The position numbers and the translations under genes are program-made. From Polyangiaceae bacterium (GTDB lineage Bacteria > Myxococcota_A > Polyangia > Polyangiales > Polyangiaceae), in the NCBI GenBank assembly GCA_013361525.1, contig JABFXY010000069.1, forward strand, positions 62,001 through 126,000: DNA of 64,000 nucleotides, read 5' to 3'. The notes under the pieces are model-generated. The model did not search any database and was not told the DNA's origin. It was given only the letters and a program-made list of their open reading frames with translations. Shown in pieces: positions 25,641 to 34,770 of the stretch (positions are counted from its first letter, which is position 1; each line of letters begins with the position of its first letter).

Positions 25641-26681
25641 TCATTGCGACGTCCTGCGAACGAGGACGTATCGTCCGGCGCGGCGTGCATCCGAAATCGC
25701 GAGCCCGAACCGCGCGAGCGCGGATCGGGCATCCTGCACGCGAGAGCTCGTATTGCCCGTACCATGCTCGCGCTCGAGGTGCTCCGTCAGCTCCTGCGCG
25801 GACAGCCCGTTCTGCGTGCCGTGCAGCGCCCGCACCACGGTGCGAACGACAGGGGAGAGGTTCTCCATCAGGAGGGGCAGCGACGGCTCCACCGACTCAC
25901 CGATGAGGTCGTGGAAGCCACCGAGGACGACGGCCTTCTCCATCTCGTTGCGTAGCTCGCGCACGTTGCCGCGCCAGGGCAGCGTCTTCAGCGTCGCCTC
26001 CAACGCGGGGCTCAGCGAAGGCGCGCTGCGACCATAGCTGTCGGCGCCGAGCTCGAGGAAACGTTTGGCGAGCAAAAGGATGTCGTCGCCCCGTTCGCGG
26101 AGCGGCGGAACCCTCAACCGAATGCCGCGCAATCGATAATAGAGATCGTCCCGAAATCGCCCTTTGGCGACCTCTTGCTCGAGGTTTTTGTGCGACGCCG
26201 AGACGATTCTCACGTCCACGCGGATCGGCCGCGTGCTGCCGACGGGCTCGACGATCCGCTCTTCGAGGACGCGAAGCAGCTTCACCTGCGCGGACGGCGG
26301 AAGGTCTGCGACCTCGTCGAGGAACAATGTTCCTCTGTCGGCGAGCACGATTCGTCCCACTTTCGTCGCAATGGCGCCCGTGAACGCGCCGCGCTCGTGA
26401 CCGAAGAGCTCTTCCTCGACGAGCGTCTCCGGAATGGCGCCGCAATTGATGGCGACGAATCGCCCATTGGTTCGCGCGCTACCTTGATGCAATGCCTTCG
26501 CGACGAGCTCCTTTCCGGTGCCCGTCTCACCGGCGATGACGACGGCGAGCTCGGTCGGCGCGACGCGCGCGACGAGCTCACGCAATGCGCAGATTGGGTC
26601 GCTGCTGCCGAGAATTTGCGACGCGGCCTCGATGGCGCGCTGCTGGATCGGCGGTTCAATGTGCTTGGCGACGAGGACCAT
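25641..26681 (-). CDS. Sigma-54-dependent transcriptional activator without a sensory domain
   Basis: A 346-residue AAA+ activator started at ATG 26681 (ribosome site CAGGG); a GTG at 26780 would add 33 poorly structured residues. Walker A GETGTGKE is at 51-58, the sigma-54 contact loop GAFTGA at 98-103, Walker B LFLDE at 119-123, and an Arg finger region RFRDDLYYRL follows. There is no receiver, FHA or GAF domain in front, so it resembles PspF in layout. The C-terminus lacks an obvious Fis-type helix-turn-helix; instead it has LSAQELTEHLEREHG and VQDARSALARFGLAI, which look like a winged-helix fold. It opens sigma-54 promoters by ATP hydrolysis. The nearby kinase promoters are plausible targets. 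Confidence 0.92.
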   Translation of the reverse strand: MVLVAKHIEPPIQQRAIEAASQILGSSDPICALRELVARVAPTELAVVIAGETGTGKELVAKALHQGSARTNGRFVAINCGAIPETLVEEELFGHERGAFTGAIATKVGRIVLADRGTLFLDEVADLPPSAQVKLLRVLEERIVEPVGSTRPIRVDVRIVSASHKNLEQEVAKGRFRDDLYYRLRGIRLRVPPLRERGDDILLLAKRFLELGADSYGRSAPSLSPALEATLKTLPWRGNVRELRNEMEKAVVLGGFHDLIGESVEPSLPLLMENLSPVVRTVVRALHGTQNGLSAQELTEHLEREHGTGNTSSRVQDARSALARFGLAISDARRAGRYVLVRRTSQ

Positions 26682-26780
26682 GGACCCTGCCCGATCGTTC
26701 CTGCTCGATAGCTGTTTTGCCGTTGGAATTGCCGTGTCGACCGTCGCGTCGCGAAGGCCGACTCCGCGCGTCCGTGACAC

Positions 26781-27721
26781 CTCTGCGCTGCGACGGCCGC
26801 CTCGGCGGCGCCGTGAAATGCAAAATCATGGTTTCCCCCCCTTTTTGAGACGTACTTCGAACCCCACGCGGTCACCCGCGCGAGCCTTCAGCTTGGTCGC
26901 GCATGGTTTGCCCGACCCGTACAACCCGCCCCGACCGCGCGAGCGCGATCAAACCCCCAGAACCAACGACCTTGATACCATTAGGAGGCGCCGCGTCAAC
27001 GGGGCGAAAACGAGGCGAGCGTTCATGTTTTTCGAAGTAGCGACGAGGCAGTTTGGAGCGCCCGCGAAACGACTCGTGATCTCGCAGGGATTCACACGAG
27101 TGTGCATCGGATCGATCACCGGCGCGCTTAAGCTTTTTTTCGGCCGAGCTTTCGGCGGACTCTTTCGGAGGGCGGGTTTTCCACAGGCGGCAAGGCGGTG
27201 CGTCCGCGGGCACGCGAGCTCGAGGTGAAGCGTGACCGCCGCGCTGCCCCTCGCGCGATGCGGGCCTCTCGATCGTGCGTCCGGATGTTGCAATGGGTGT
27301 CGCTATCGCCCCAATGCGATCCTGATTGTGGCGAGGATGTTCGTTGTCGTTTCTCTATGGTTCTCCCACGATCGATTGAATGTCGCGACGGTTGTCCTAC
27401 GTATTCATTGTGTCGACGGTATAGCTAGTATTGGCTATCCGATTATCGCGGGATTCTCGACGGTCCGATTGCTCCTACCTCGCAATCGTGGCCGAGAACC
27501 GGTGGCCGCGGTGCGTGGCTAGCTAGGGCAACGTAGCCGCTGTGGCGCGCCCAAATCCCCCAGGAACCGCGCGCAATGCGCTGGGCTCGACGTTGCAATG
27601 CGACTTCCGATTCGGGGTAGCGGTCGCGGCGGCGCAACGGTGTCTTCGCCGCGTCGGACTCGCGTGGGGTGCCATTCTTTCATCGGGGTCGCTCCTGGGG
27701 GGGAGAGTCTCTCGTTGCCAT
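26781..27721. other. Long non-coding gap, partly AT-richer than its surroundings
   Basis: About 940 bases between the divergent starts of the sigma-54 activator and the large hybrid kinase. No convincing gene was found: short open frames here have no ribosome site, no motif and poor codon bias. From about 27290 to 27480 the sequence is visibly less GC-rich than its neighbours (for example ATTGTGTCGACGGTATAGCTA). A poly-C/poly-T run lies at 26834-26847. It may hold promoters for both genes; no clear -24/-12 pair was found. Confidence 0.5.
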
Positions 27722-30700
27722 ATGGACAACTACAAGACCGTCATCGACGCGTTGAGGGACCCGATGATCGTGGCGAACGAGCGCCGCGTCATCGTGCATG
27801 CTAACGCCGCGGCGCACGCGCTTCTCGGTTGGCAACCGCCCGGCCTCGTCGGCAAAGAGCTGACCGTCCTCGTTCCGGCGCGGCTCCAGCGCATGCACGA
27901 GGAGCTCTTCGAGCGGCACCTGGCGACCGGTGCCGCGCTTCCGGGCCGATCGTTCTTGATCAAGGCGCTGCGCCGCGACGGCAGCGAGCTCGACCTCGAG
28001 GTGTGTCCGAGCACGCTCTCGACCGAGCAAGGTGAACGCCTCGCCATCGGCTCGCTGCGGGACGTGGCCGATCGAGCCGAGCTCGTGCGACAACGACGAA
28101 CCGCGCGGATGTTGCGTGCGACCGCGCGCCTCGCGATGGAGCTGACGGGCAACCCCGATCCGACCTCCGTCATCCAGTCTGCCGCGGCGACGCTCCTTCG
28201 CTCTTTCGAGGCTTCGCTCGCCCGCATTTGGGTGCAGGACCGTCACACGGGGCAACTCTGCATCGGCGCGAACGTGAGCCATGGGGACGCCGGTTCGCTC
28301 GCGCTCGGTGACTCGAAGATCGACGCCCGCAAGGTCGCCTCCGTCGCTGCGACCGGCAAGCCGTTCTTCGGCCGCTCGCTCGCCGAGGAAGGCGAGCTGG
28401 ATCGAGATGCGCTCGCGGCCGCGCGAATCACGTCGGCGGCGATCCTACCGCTCACTGTCGGCGGCGAGCTCCGCGGCGTGATGACGGCGTTCTTCCCGGC
28501 CGTGCTGGACGACGACCTCGGGCGCGCGCTCGAGACGTTCGGTGCCCTCCTCGCAGCGGCGCTCAATGACGCGCTGTTTCGAGAAGTGGAGAAAGCGGCG
28601 CGCCTGCGATTCGAAGATTTCGTGAACGGCATCAATCACGGAATCGTCTGGGAGGCGGACGCCGTCAGTCTTCGAATGACCTTCGTCAGCGCGAAGGCCG
28701 AAAAGATCCTCGGGTATCCGCTCGGTGCTTGGTATCGCGAAGACGCGTTTTGGCTGAATCACATCCATCCCGAAGATCGAGAGCGTGTCGCCGCTGCGCT
28801 CCGCGACGTCGTCCGCAACGATCGCGACCTCGGCTTCGAGCACCGCTTCCTTCGCGCGGACGGCACCGTCCTGTGGTTTCACACGGGCGCGCGGCTCGCG
28901 CGACAGGGGCCGGGCGCGGGTCGGGTCGTGCACGCCCTCTCTTCCGACATCACACACGTGAAGGCTGCCGAGGCGAAGGTCGCCGCGTCACGCAGCCAGC
29001 TCGCGGCGATCCTTCACAGCGTCCGTGACGGCATCACGGCCACCGATCCGGCGGGACACGTCCTCTTCGCGAACGACGCCGCGGCGAAGATCGCCGGCTT
29101 CAATGGCTGGGAGACGATGACGAAGGCCGGCGCGACGGACGTATTGCGTGGTCGCGAGCTGCGCGACACGCGCGGCCAGATCATCGCGCGCGACCAGCTG
29201 CCTGCGGCGACCGCGATGCGAACCGGCAAGCCGTGCGAGACCCTCGTCCAGACGAGGGATCCGGTCGCGCTCTCCGTCGAATGGTGGGTCGTTTCGGCGA
29301 TACCGCTCGTGGACGTGACGGGGAGGGTCGAAATGACGATCAACCTCCTCCACGACGTCACCGAGAGCGAGCGCGACGAGCGCGCTTCCAAGCTGCAGGC
29401 GGAGGCGAGCGCAGTCCTCGGATCGTCCATCGATTACGAGGAGACGCTCTCCAACGTCGCACGCCTCGTCGTTCCGCGCTTCGCGGATTGGTGTGCAGTC
29501 GATCTCGCGGAGGGCGCCGATCACGGTCTCCGACAGCTCGCCGTCCAGCACAGCGACCCGGCCAAAGCCCACCTCGCGCAGGAGCTCGCCAAGCGGCATC
29601 CGGCCGATCCGTCCGCGCTCGAAGGTGCTGCCAACGTCATTCGAACCGGTCAGCCGGTGCTCCACAAACGAATCGACGACGAGCTGCTCGCGGCGACGTC
29701 GAGGGACGCCGTATACCTCGAGATCCTTCGCAAGCTGGGGATGCGCTCCGCGATGATCGTGCCGCTCACGGCGCGCGGCCGCACGTTCGGCGCCATTACG
29801 TTCATCGCGGCGGAGTCGGGCCGCATGTACGACGAAGGTGATCTCGCAATCGCGCGCGAGCTCGCCGCACGCGCCGCGTACGCCGTGGACAACGCGCGCC
29901 TCTATGCGCAAGCCGAGCGGAGCCGCCAGCAGGCGGAGCAAGCGAGCCGGTTGACCGACGAGTTCCTCGCGACGGTGTCGCACGAGCTTCGCACGCCGCT
30001 TTCGGCGATATTGGGTTGGGCTTCGCTCCTCAAGAAGGACAAATGCCCGGACCAAGCGGCGGTCCGATCCGCAATCGAGATCATCGAGCGCAATGCACGG
30101 TCGCAGCTTCGATTGATCGACGATATCCTCGACGTATCGAGCATCATTCGCGGGCAGCTGCGCGTGGTCACCGAGCCTGTGGATCTCGAGGCCATCGCGC
30201 GCGAAACGCTCGACGTCGTGGCGCCTGCGGCGACCGCGAAACACCTGCGGCTCGAGCTCGAGGCGTGCGACGGACCGTTCATGCTCGTCGCGGATCCCGA
30301 TCGATTGCGGCAGATCCTCTGGAACCTGCTCTCCAATGCGGTGAAGTTCACGCCGAAGAACGGTTATGTCTGGCTGCGGCTCGGGCACGCATCGGGCAGC
30401 CTCGTGATCGAGGTGCAGGATACGGGTAAAGGCATCGCGCCCGACTTTCTCCCGCACGCGTTCGAGCGCTTCCGCCAAGCCGACGCCAGCACGACGCGCA
30501 GCTGTCCGGGTTTGGGTCTCGGGCTCGCGATCGTGCGGCACGTCGCCGAGATGCACGGGGGGACGGTCGTCGCGGAGAGCGAAGGCCTCGGCAAGGGCGC
30601 GACGTTCCGGGTCACGCTCCCGGTCAAACCGTTCACGACCACCATTCCGGCGGAAGAGCCCGCCGCGGGGGATCGAATCACGCCGGTGCCATTGAGCATT

Positions 30701-31144
30701 CATCCCATGAGCCGCGCTCTGTCCGGGCGACGACTGCTCGTCGTCGAGGACGAGGCCGATTCGCGCGCGCTCATCAAGGTCGTGCTCGCGAGCGAAGGTG
30801 CGAAGGTCGAGACGGCAGGCTCGGCGTCCGACGCGCTATCGGTCCTGCCGTCGTTCATGCCGGACGTGCTCGTGAGCGACATCGGAATGCCCGACCACGA
30901 CGGGTATTGGCTCTTGCGGGAGGCGCGCGATCTGATGCCGGAGTTGCCGGCCATTGCGCTCACGGCGTTCACGCGGCGCGAGGACGCCGCGAAGGCGCGT
31001 GCTGCGGGGTTCGACGAGCACGTCGGCAAGCCCGTGGACCCGGCGCGTCTCGTCGAGACGCTCTCGTCCCTCTGCAGGCGCCGGTGTTCGCGCACGATGG
31101 ACGACCTCCCGCACTCGCTGCGCGGCTCCGTCATCTCTCGGTAG
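27722..31144 (+). CDS. Large hybrid sensor histidine kinase (PAS/GAF, receiver)
   Basis: A 1140-residue protein started at ATG 27722, with a purine-rich GGGGGGAGAG about 15 bases upstream. In order: PAS (10-110), GAF (about 145-285), PAS-3 (about 300-415, with IHPEDRERV and HRFLRADGTVLWF), PAS (about 425-550), GAF (about 560-730), HisKA with His754 in TVSHELRTPLSAIL, HATPase (NLLSNAVKF, DTGKGI, GLGLGLAIV), and a C-terminal receiver with Asp1053 in VLVSDIGMPDHDG. There is no membrane segment, so it senses something in the cytoplasm. The receiver makes it a hybrid that would need a phosphotransfer partner or act by binding. It sits amid the kinase/activator cluster. Confidence 0.93.
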   Translation: MDNYKTVIDALRDPMIVANERRVIVHANAAAHALLGWQPPGLVGKELTVLVPARLQRMHEELFERHLATGAALPGRSFLIKALRRDGSELDLEVCPSTLSTEQGERLAIGSLRDVADRAELVRQRRTARMLRATARLAMELTGNPDPTSVIQSAAATLLRSFEASLARIWVQDRHTGQLCIGANVSHGDAGSLALGDSKIDARKVASVAATGKPFFGRSLAEEGELDRDALAAARITSAAILPLTVGGELRGVMTAFFPAVLDDDLGRALETFGALLAAALNDALFREVEKAARLRFEDFVNGINHGIVWEADAVSLRMTFVSAKAEKILGYPLGAWYREDAFWLNHIHPEDRERVAAALRDVVRNDRDLGFEHRFLRADGTVLWFHTGARLARQGPGAGRVVHALSSDITHVKAAEAKVAASRSQLAAILHSVRDGITATDPAGHVLFANDAAAKIAGFNGWETMTKAGATDVLRGRELRDTRGQIIARDQLPAATAMRTGKPCETLVQTRDPVALSVEWWVVSAIPLVDVTGRVEMTINLLHDVTESERDERASKLQAEASAVLGSSIDYEETLSNVARLVVPRFADWCAVDLAEGADHGLRQLAVQHSDPAKAHLAQELAKRHPADPSALEGAANVIRTGQPVLHKRIDDELLAATSRDAVYLEILRKLGMRSAMIVPLTARGRTFGAITFIAAESGRMYDEGDLAIARELAARAAYAVDNARLYAQAERSRQQAEQASRLTDEFLATVSHELRTPLSAILGWASLLKKDKCPDQAAVRSAIEIIERNARSQLRLIDDILDVSSIIRGQLRVVTEPVDLEAIARETLDVVAPAATAKHLRLELEACDGPFMLVADPDRLRQILWNLLSNAVKFTPKNGYVWLRLGHASGSLVIEVQDTGKGIAPDFLPHAFERFRQADASTTRSCPGLGLGLAIVRHVAEMHGGTVVAESEGLGKGATFRVTLPVKPFTTTIPAEEPAAGDRITPVPLSIHPMSRALSGRRLLVVEDEADSRALIKVVLASEGAKVETAGSASDALSVLPSFMPDVLVSDIGMPDHDGYWLLREARDLMPELPAIALTAFTRREDAAKARAAGFDEHVGKPVDPARLVETLSSLCRRRCSRTMDDLPHSLRGSVISR

Positions 31145-31183
31145 ATCCGCCTCCCGCGAATGAATCGAGCACGCCGCGGCCGC

Positions 31184-31196
31184 GCCACGATGGGGC
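31184..31196. promoter_or_regulatory. GCCAC-type motif upstream of kinase 2 (possible activator site)
   Basis: GCCACGATGGGGC resembles the sites at 24313 and 32533 but is one to two bases shorter and less symmetrical. It is 56 bases upstream of a weak -24/-12 match. Confidence 0.25.
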
Positions 31197-31250
31197 CGAT
31201 TTCGGCGACACACGCGGGCGCGCGCCTCGCGATAGCACGAGCAAATTGCG

Positions 31251-31266
31251 CGGAATGGCGATTGCA
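31251..31266 (+). promoter_or_regulatory. Weak sigma-54-like promoter match upstream of kinase 2
   Basis: CGGAATGGCGATTGCA has GG (31252-31253) and GC (31264-31265) ten bases apart and a good -12 half (TTGCA), but the -24 half is poor (CGGAA for TGGCA). It lies 105 bases before the ATG. Confidence 0.25.
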
Positions 31267-31370
31267 CGAGCGCCCTTCTTCGTGCCGCCGGCGCGGCGCC
31301 ATCGAGGGCGAGGGCCGACGCGTGGATCGATGCGTCGTGCGTCGAGATCGAAATGGGAGGAGCGAATTCG

Positions 31371-32480
31371 ATGCGGGAGATGGAAGTACCGTCGACGCGA
31401 CCATTACAGGTTTCATCGCCAGCCACGGAAAGCCGCGAGCGCCGCGTGCCCCGTGCGCCCCTCATTCGCTATTTCGACGACCCCGCGTCGGGGCCGCTCG
31501 AGTCGACCGAGCCGTTCGCGGGGCGATACCTCGTCCAGCGCTGGATCGCCCAAGGCGGAATGGGCTGCGTGTGGGAGGCGCTGGACCTCGCCGCGGAGAG
31601 CGAAAGGGACCGACTGGTGGCGCTGAAGGTGCTGAACCCGAAGGTGGCCCCGGGGGCGCGAGCCCGCGAGCGGCTCCGACGAGAGGCCGCTGTCGCGACG
31701 AGCCTCCAAGGGTCCCATTTCGTGCGCGTCCTCGATCACGGCGTGCACGAGGCTCTGCCGTTCATCACGTTCGAGCTGCTGCGCGGGGAAACGCTCGCCG
31801 AGCACTTCCGTCACGCAGAGCGGCTCTCGCCGGCGCAATGCCTCTGGATCTTGCGCCAGGCCGCGTCGGCGCTCGCCGTCGCGCACTCGATGGGTATCGT
31901 TCATCGCGACGTCTCGCCGGCAAATCTGTTTCTCGCCGCGGAGGGACCGCTCGGCGAACCGATCCTCAAAGTGCTCGATTTCGGCGTCGCCACCCACGCG
32001 TTTTTCGAATCGAGGCTCACGGCGCCGGGGATGTTGATCGGTAGCCCCCATTACATGAGCCCCGAGCAGACGAGACCACGCGGCGTCGTCAGCGAGCGGA
32101 GCGACTTGTGGTCGCTCGCCGTCGTGCTCTATCGAGCGCTCACCGGCCGGCGCCCGTTCGACGGAAAGATGGCGCGGATCTTATTATCCATTGCGAGGGA
32201 CGACGTCGCGAAGCCCTCGTGCGTCGTGCCGGGCCTTCGTCCGGAGATCGACGAGTTCTTCCGTGTCGCATTGGCGAAGGACGCGAAACACAGGTTCGCG
32301 TCGGCAAACGACATGACCGTCGCATTCGAGCAGGTCGTCGGAGCCGTTGCAGGCGAGCGCGCGGCGCGAGAGGCCGGTGCGCCTCGTGTCTCGATCCCCA
32401 GTGACGAGATCGTTCACTGCGGTCGCGCCGCGCTGAAAGCGGGGCGACCGTTCGTCACGTCGCCGGTCCGGCAATCATGA
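31371..32480 (+). CDS. Soluble Ser/Thr protein kinase (kinase 2 of the island)
   Basis: A 369-residue kinase. ATG 31371 is preferred over the ATG at 31353, because a strong GGAGGAG (31356-31362) lies inside that longer frame, eight bases before 31371. The kinase domain starts near residue 50 with a normal Gly loop (IAQGGMGCVWE). The ATP Lys is Lys86, HRDVSPAN has Asp180, DFG starts at Asp203, and MSPEQ follows. The C-terminal 40 residues have no recognised fold and there is no membrane helix. It carries the same QCLW helix signature as kinases 1 and 3 and is the most canonical of the three. It follows the large hybrid kinase in the same direction. Confidence 0.93.
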   Translation: MREMEVPSTRPLQVSSPATESRERRVPRAPLIRYFDDPASGPLESTEPFAGRYLVQRWIAQGGMGCVWEALDLAAESERDRLVALKVLNPKVAPGARARERLRREAAVATSLQGSHFVRVLDHGVHEALPFITFELLRGETLAEHFRHAERLSPAQCLWILRQAASALAVAHSMGIVHRDVSPANLFLAAEGPLGEPILKVLDFGVATHAFFESRLTAPGMLIGSPHYMSPEQTRPRGVVSERSDLWSLAVVLYRALTGRRPFDGKMARILLSIARDDVAKPSCVVPGLRPEIDEFFRVALAKDAKHRFASANDMTVAFEQVVGAVAGERAAREAGAPRVSIPSDEIVHCGRAALKAGRPFVTSPVRQS

Positions 32481-32532
32481 CGAATGCGTCAGGGCCGGAG
32501 ATGGGTTCGTCGGCGAGGTGCGCAACGGTTCC

Positions 32533-32547
32533 GCCACAAGTGTGGGC
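32533..32547. promoter_or_regulatory. GCCACA/TGTGGGC inverted repeat, possible activator site for kinase 3
   Basis: GCCACAAGTGTGGGC is close to a perfect inverted repeat and matches the site at 24313. It lies 88 bases upstream of the GG of the sigma-54 promoter at 32634, a normal enhancer distance. Confidence 0.4.
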
Positions 32548-32633
32548 GTTGTGCGATCGAAATGGTCGCGACGAAATTGCCTATTCGCTCGCTCGAGCGA
32601 GGTGAATTGGTCGACGACGAGCAGCGGCCTTGA

Positions 32634-32649
32634 TGGCCACGGGCTTGCT
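32634..32649 (+). promoter_or_regulatory. Sigma-54 (-24/-12) promoter
   Basis: TGGCCACGGGCTTGCT has GG (32635-32636) and GC (32647-32648) ten bases apart, with TGGC at -24 and TTGCT at -12. The start point would be near 32660, upstream of the ribosome site GGGAGGG (32668-32674) and the ATG at 32678. Confidence 0.6.
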
Positions 32650-32677
32650 TGTGCAGTGCGACGGAGCGGGAGGGAAC

Positions 32678-34195
32678 ATGGCGGAGTCGAAGGCGCTGTC
32701 GGCCAGGTCGAGCGTCGCATCTATGAAGAACATCGGGACCTCCGTCGACCGCGGGTCCGACCCCGGCTCCGGCCTTCGAATGGGCCGACTTCCCCGCGAG
32801 GCTTCGCTGCGCAAAGGGGCGACGTTCGCCGGTCGTTATCGCATCGAGGAATACCTCGGCCGCGGCGCCCTCGGCTCGGTATGGGAGGTGACCGACTTCT
32901 GCGCTTCGACGAAGGAGCCGTCCCGCCTGGCGCTGAAGGTGATGAGCGTGTGCGCCGACATGGATCCCGCCGTCGAAACGCGCTTTCGCAACGACGTTGC
33001 GCTCGCGTCGGAGCTCGCCGGACCGAACTTCGTCCGCATCTTCGGCGTCGGAGTATCCGGCGGTCTTCCGTACATGGCGCTCGAGCTGCTCGACGGCGAG
33101 ACGCTCGCCCAGCACCTTCGCCGGGTCCGTCGGCTGTCGATGCTCCAATGCTTGTGGCTCTTGAAGCAGATCACGAGCGCGCTCCTCACCGCGCATACGC
33201 GGGGCATCGTCCACGGCGACATCAACCCCGGGTGCCTGTTCCTGGCCGCTCAGTCGGGCTCGGCCCGTCCGGTCGTGAAGGTCATGGACTTCGGCATCGG
33301 ACGCCGCCTGCTGTTCGATACCAAGCTCACCGACCCGGATATGGCGTCCGACTTATCCCATTACATGAGCCCGGAGCAGGCGAGCGTGCAGGCGCCGATC
33401 GATCAGCGCGCGGACCTCTGGTCGGTCGGCGCCGTCTTGTATCGATGCCTCGTGGGCCAGCGCCCATTCGAAGGAGCGGCCGATCAACTCGCCAGCGCGA
33501 TTGCCGAGGTCGAGCCGCCGCGCCCGTCGACGATCGTTCCGGGCCTGGGTGAGCAGATCGACGACTTCTTCCGGGTCGCTCTGGCGAAAGACCCACAATG
33601 GCGCTTCCGCTCGGCGAGCGCGATGCTCGTTGCATTCGAGTCCGCTGTCGCCGGCGTCCCGCCGCCCGCGGATATTCGTTTAGAGCATGGAGCCGGCGCA
33701 GGTTATGGGGGAGGCGCGCCGGCCGACGTCCCGTGGGCGACCTCTCCGACCGAGGAATCCCAGACGACGGCGGTGTTTCCTGCATTGGAGGCGTTCGCCC
33801 TGCTTTGTGAGCAACGCGACAGCGTCGACGACGTGAGCCTCTCCGATTTGCACGGGACGAGCCCGTCGGACGCGCCGACGCTGCTCCACAGGGCGAAAGA
33901 AGCGCGCGTTCGTCGGGACCGAGCCCGCTGGACGGAGTCGGAACAAGGCCGCGGAGGTGACGTCGTGAAGCTCGATCCCGGGCGCGACTCGCGCGAACGC
34001 CGCGCGTCCTCTCGATCGGGTCGCCACCGTCGCGTAAGGACCACGGGCCGTCGCCTGGCCTCGACGTCCGGGACGTTGCACATCAAGCGGCAAAAGCCGC
34101 TCTGGCGTACGCTGCTCGTACCTGCGCTCACCGCCTTGGTGCTGCTGGCCGCGGGGCTGGTGCTGCTCTTCGCGGCTCCGATCGCCCGGCATTAA
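32678..34195 (+). CDS. Membrane-anchored Ser/Thr kinase with altered catalytic loop (kinase 3)
   Basis: A 505-residue protein. ATG 32678 is supported by GGGAGGG four bases upstream and by the predicted sigma-54 start point. The Gly loop is normal (LGRGALGSVWE) and the ATP Lys is Lys87. The catalytic loop reads HGDINPGC: Asp181 is kept, but the Asn that binds magnesium is replaced by Cys186. DFG starts at Asp204. After the kinase domain comes a 200-residue acidic then Arg-rich linker, and the protein ends in one membrane helix (LLVPALTALVLLAAGLVLLF) with a very short outside tail. It may be weakly active or regulatory. It is a paralogue of kinases 1 and 2, placed 197 bases after kinase 2. Confidence 0.9.
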   Translation: MAESKALSARSSVASMKNIGTSVDRGSDPGSGLRMGRLPREASLRKGATFAGRYRIEEYLGRGALGSVWEVTDFCASTKEPSRLALKVMSVCADMDPAVETRFRNDVALASELAGPNFVRIFGVGVSGGLPYMALELLDGETLAQHLRRVRRLSMLQCLWLLKQITSALLTAHTRGIVHGDINPGCLFLAAQSGSARPVVKVMDFGIGRRLLFDTKLTDPDMASDLSHYMSPEQASVQAPIDQRADLWSVGAVLYRCLVGQRPFEGAADQLASAIAEVEPPRPSTIVPGLGEQIDDFFRVALAKDPQWRFRSASAMLVAFESAVAGVPPPADIRLEHGAGAGYGGGAPADVPWATSPTEESQTTAVFPALEAFALLCEQRDSVDDVSLSDLHGTSPSDAPTLLHRAKEARVRRDRARWTESEQGRGGDVVKLDPGRDSRERRASSRSGRHRRVRTTGRRLASTSGTLHIKRQKPLWRTLLVPALTALVLLAAGLVLLFAAPIARH

Positions 34196-34226
34196 GCCCT
34201 GCCGCCAACGTGCCGTTCCAGGCGGC

Positions 34227-34760
34227 ATGCGACCTGAAGCCCGCCTCGTCTCCACGATGTTCCTCGCCGCGTTCGGCATCGCCGCATGTGGCTCCACCAC
34301 CGAGCCCCTCGAGTCCTGCAACGACGGCGGCCACGACGGAGGCGCTGCGCTCGACGGCGGCGGCGGGTTCGGCGGCGAAGCGTCCGACGATCCGGCGCTC
34401 GTTCGCGCACCCTCACACGTCGAGCTCCCGATGGGGAACGACGGCGGTGCCGGCGGTCAAGGCGGCGCCATCGGCGGCGGAGACCAGGGCGGCGCAGGGG
34501 AGGGGGGCGCCGGTGGTGGCGACGGGCTCACCTGTTTCTTCTATCCCGATTGCAATCCGAACTTCGCCGACGATTGCTTGTGCGTCGGGTGCACCGACGT
34601 CTGCGATTCGACGAGCGACTGCATCTGTCCTTCGTGCATCGGGAATCTTCAATATTGCAACCCGGAGAACACCTGTCCCGAAAGCGACGGGCAATGCGAT
34701 CCTTATTGGGAGAGCTGCGGGTGTCCCGATTGCGCAGAGCACCCGCTCTGCACGGGCTGA
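34227..34760 (+). CDS. Small Cys-rich lipoprotein
   Basis: A 177-residue protein with a signal peptide and lipobox GIAAC (Cys21). A long Gly/Asp-rich linker (GGAGGQGGAIGGG type) is followed by a compact C-terminal domain of about 75 residues with at least 14 cysteines (CLCVGCTDVCDS, CICPSCIGNLQYC, CGCPDCAEHPLC). The Cys density implies a disulphide-stabilised or metal-binding extracellular domain. Family not recognised. It converges on the next lipoprotein gene with a ten-base gap. Confidence 0.7.
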   Translation: MRPEARLVSTMFLAAFGIAACGSTTEPLESCNDGGHDGGAALDGGGGFGGEASDDPALVRAPSHVELPMGNDGGAGGQGGAIGGGDQGGAGEGGAGGGDGLTCFFYPDCNPNFADDCLCVGCTDVCDSTSDCICPSCIGNLQYCNPENTCPESDGQCDPYWESCGCPDCAEHPLCTG

Positions 34761-34770
34761 ACGCTCGCGT

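Noticed and set aside
27232-27522. 96-residue open frame in the long gap at 26781-27721
   Set aside because: No ribosome site, no recognised motif; the hydrophobic patch comes from a short AT-richer stretch.
31220-31250. TAGCACGAGCAAATTGCG upstream of kinase 2 as a sigma-54 promoter
   Set aside because: The spacing between the G of the -24 half and the GC of the -12 half is two bases too long.
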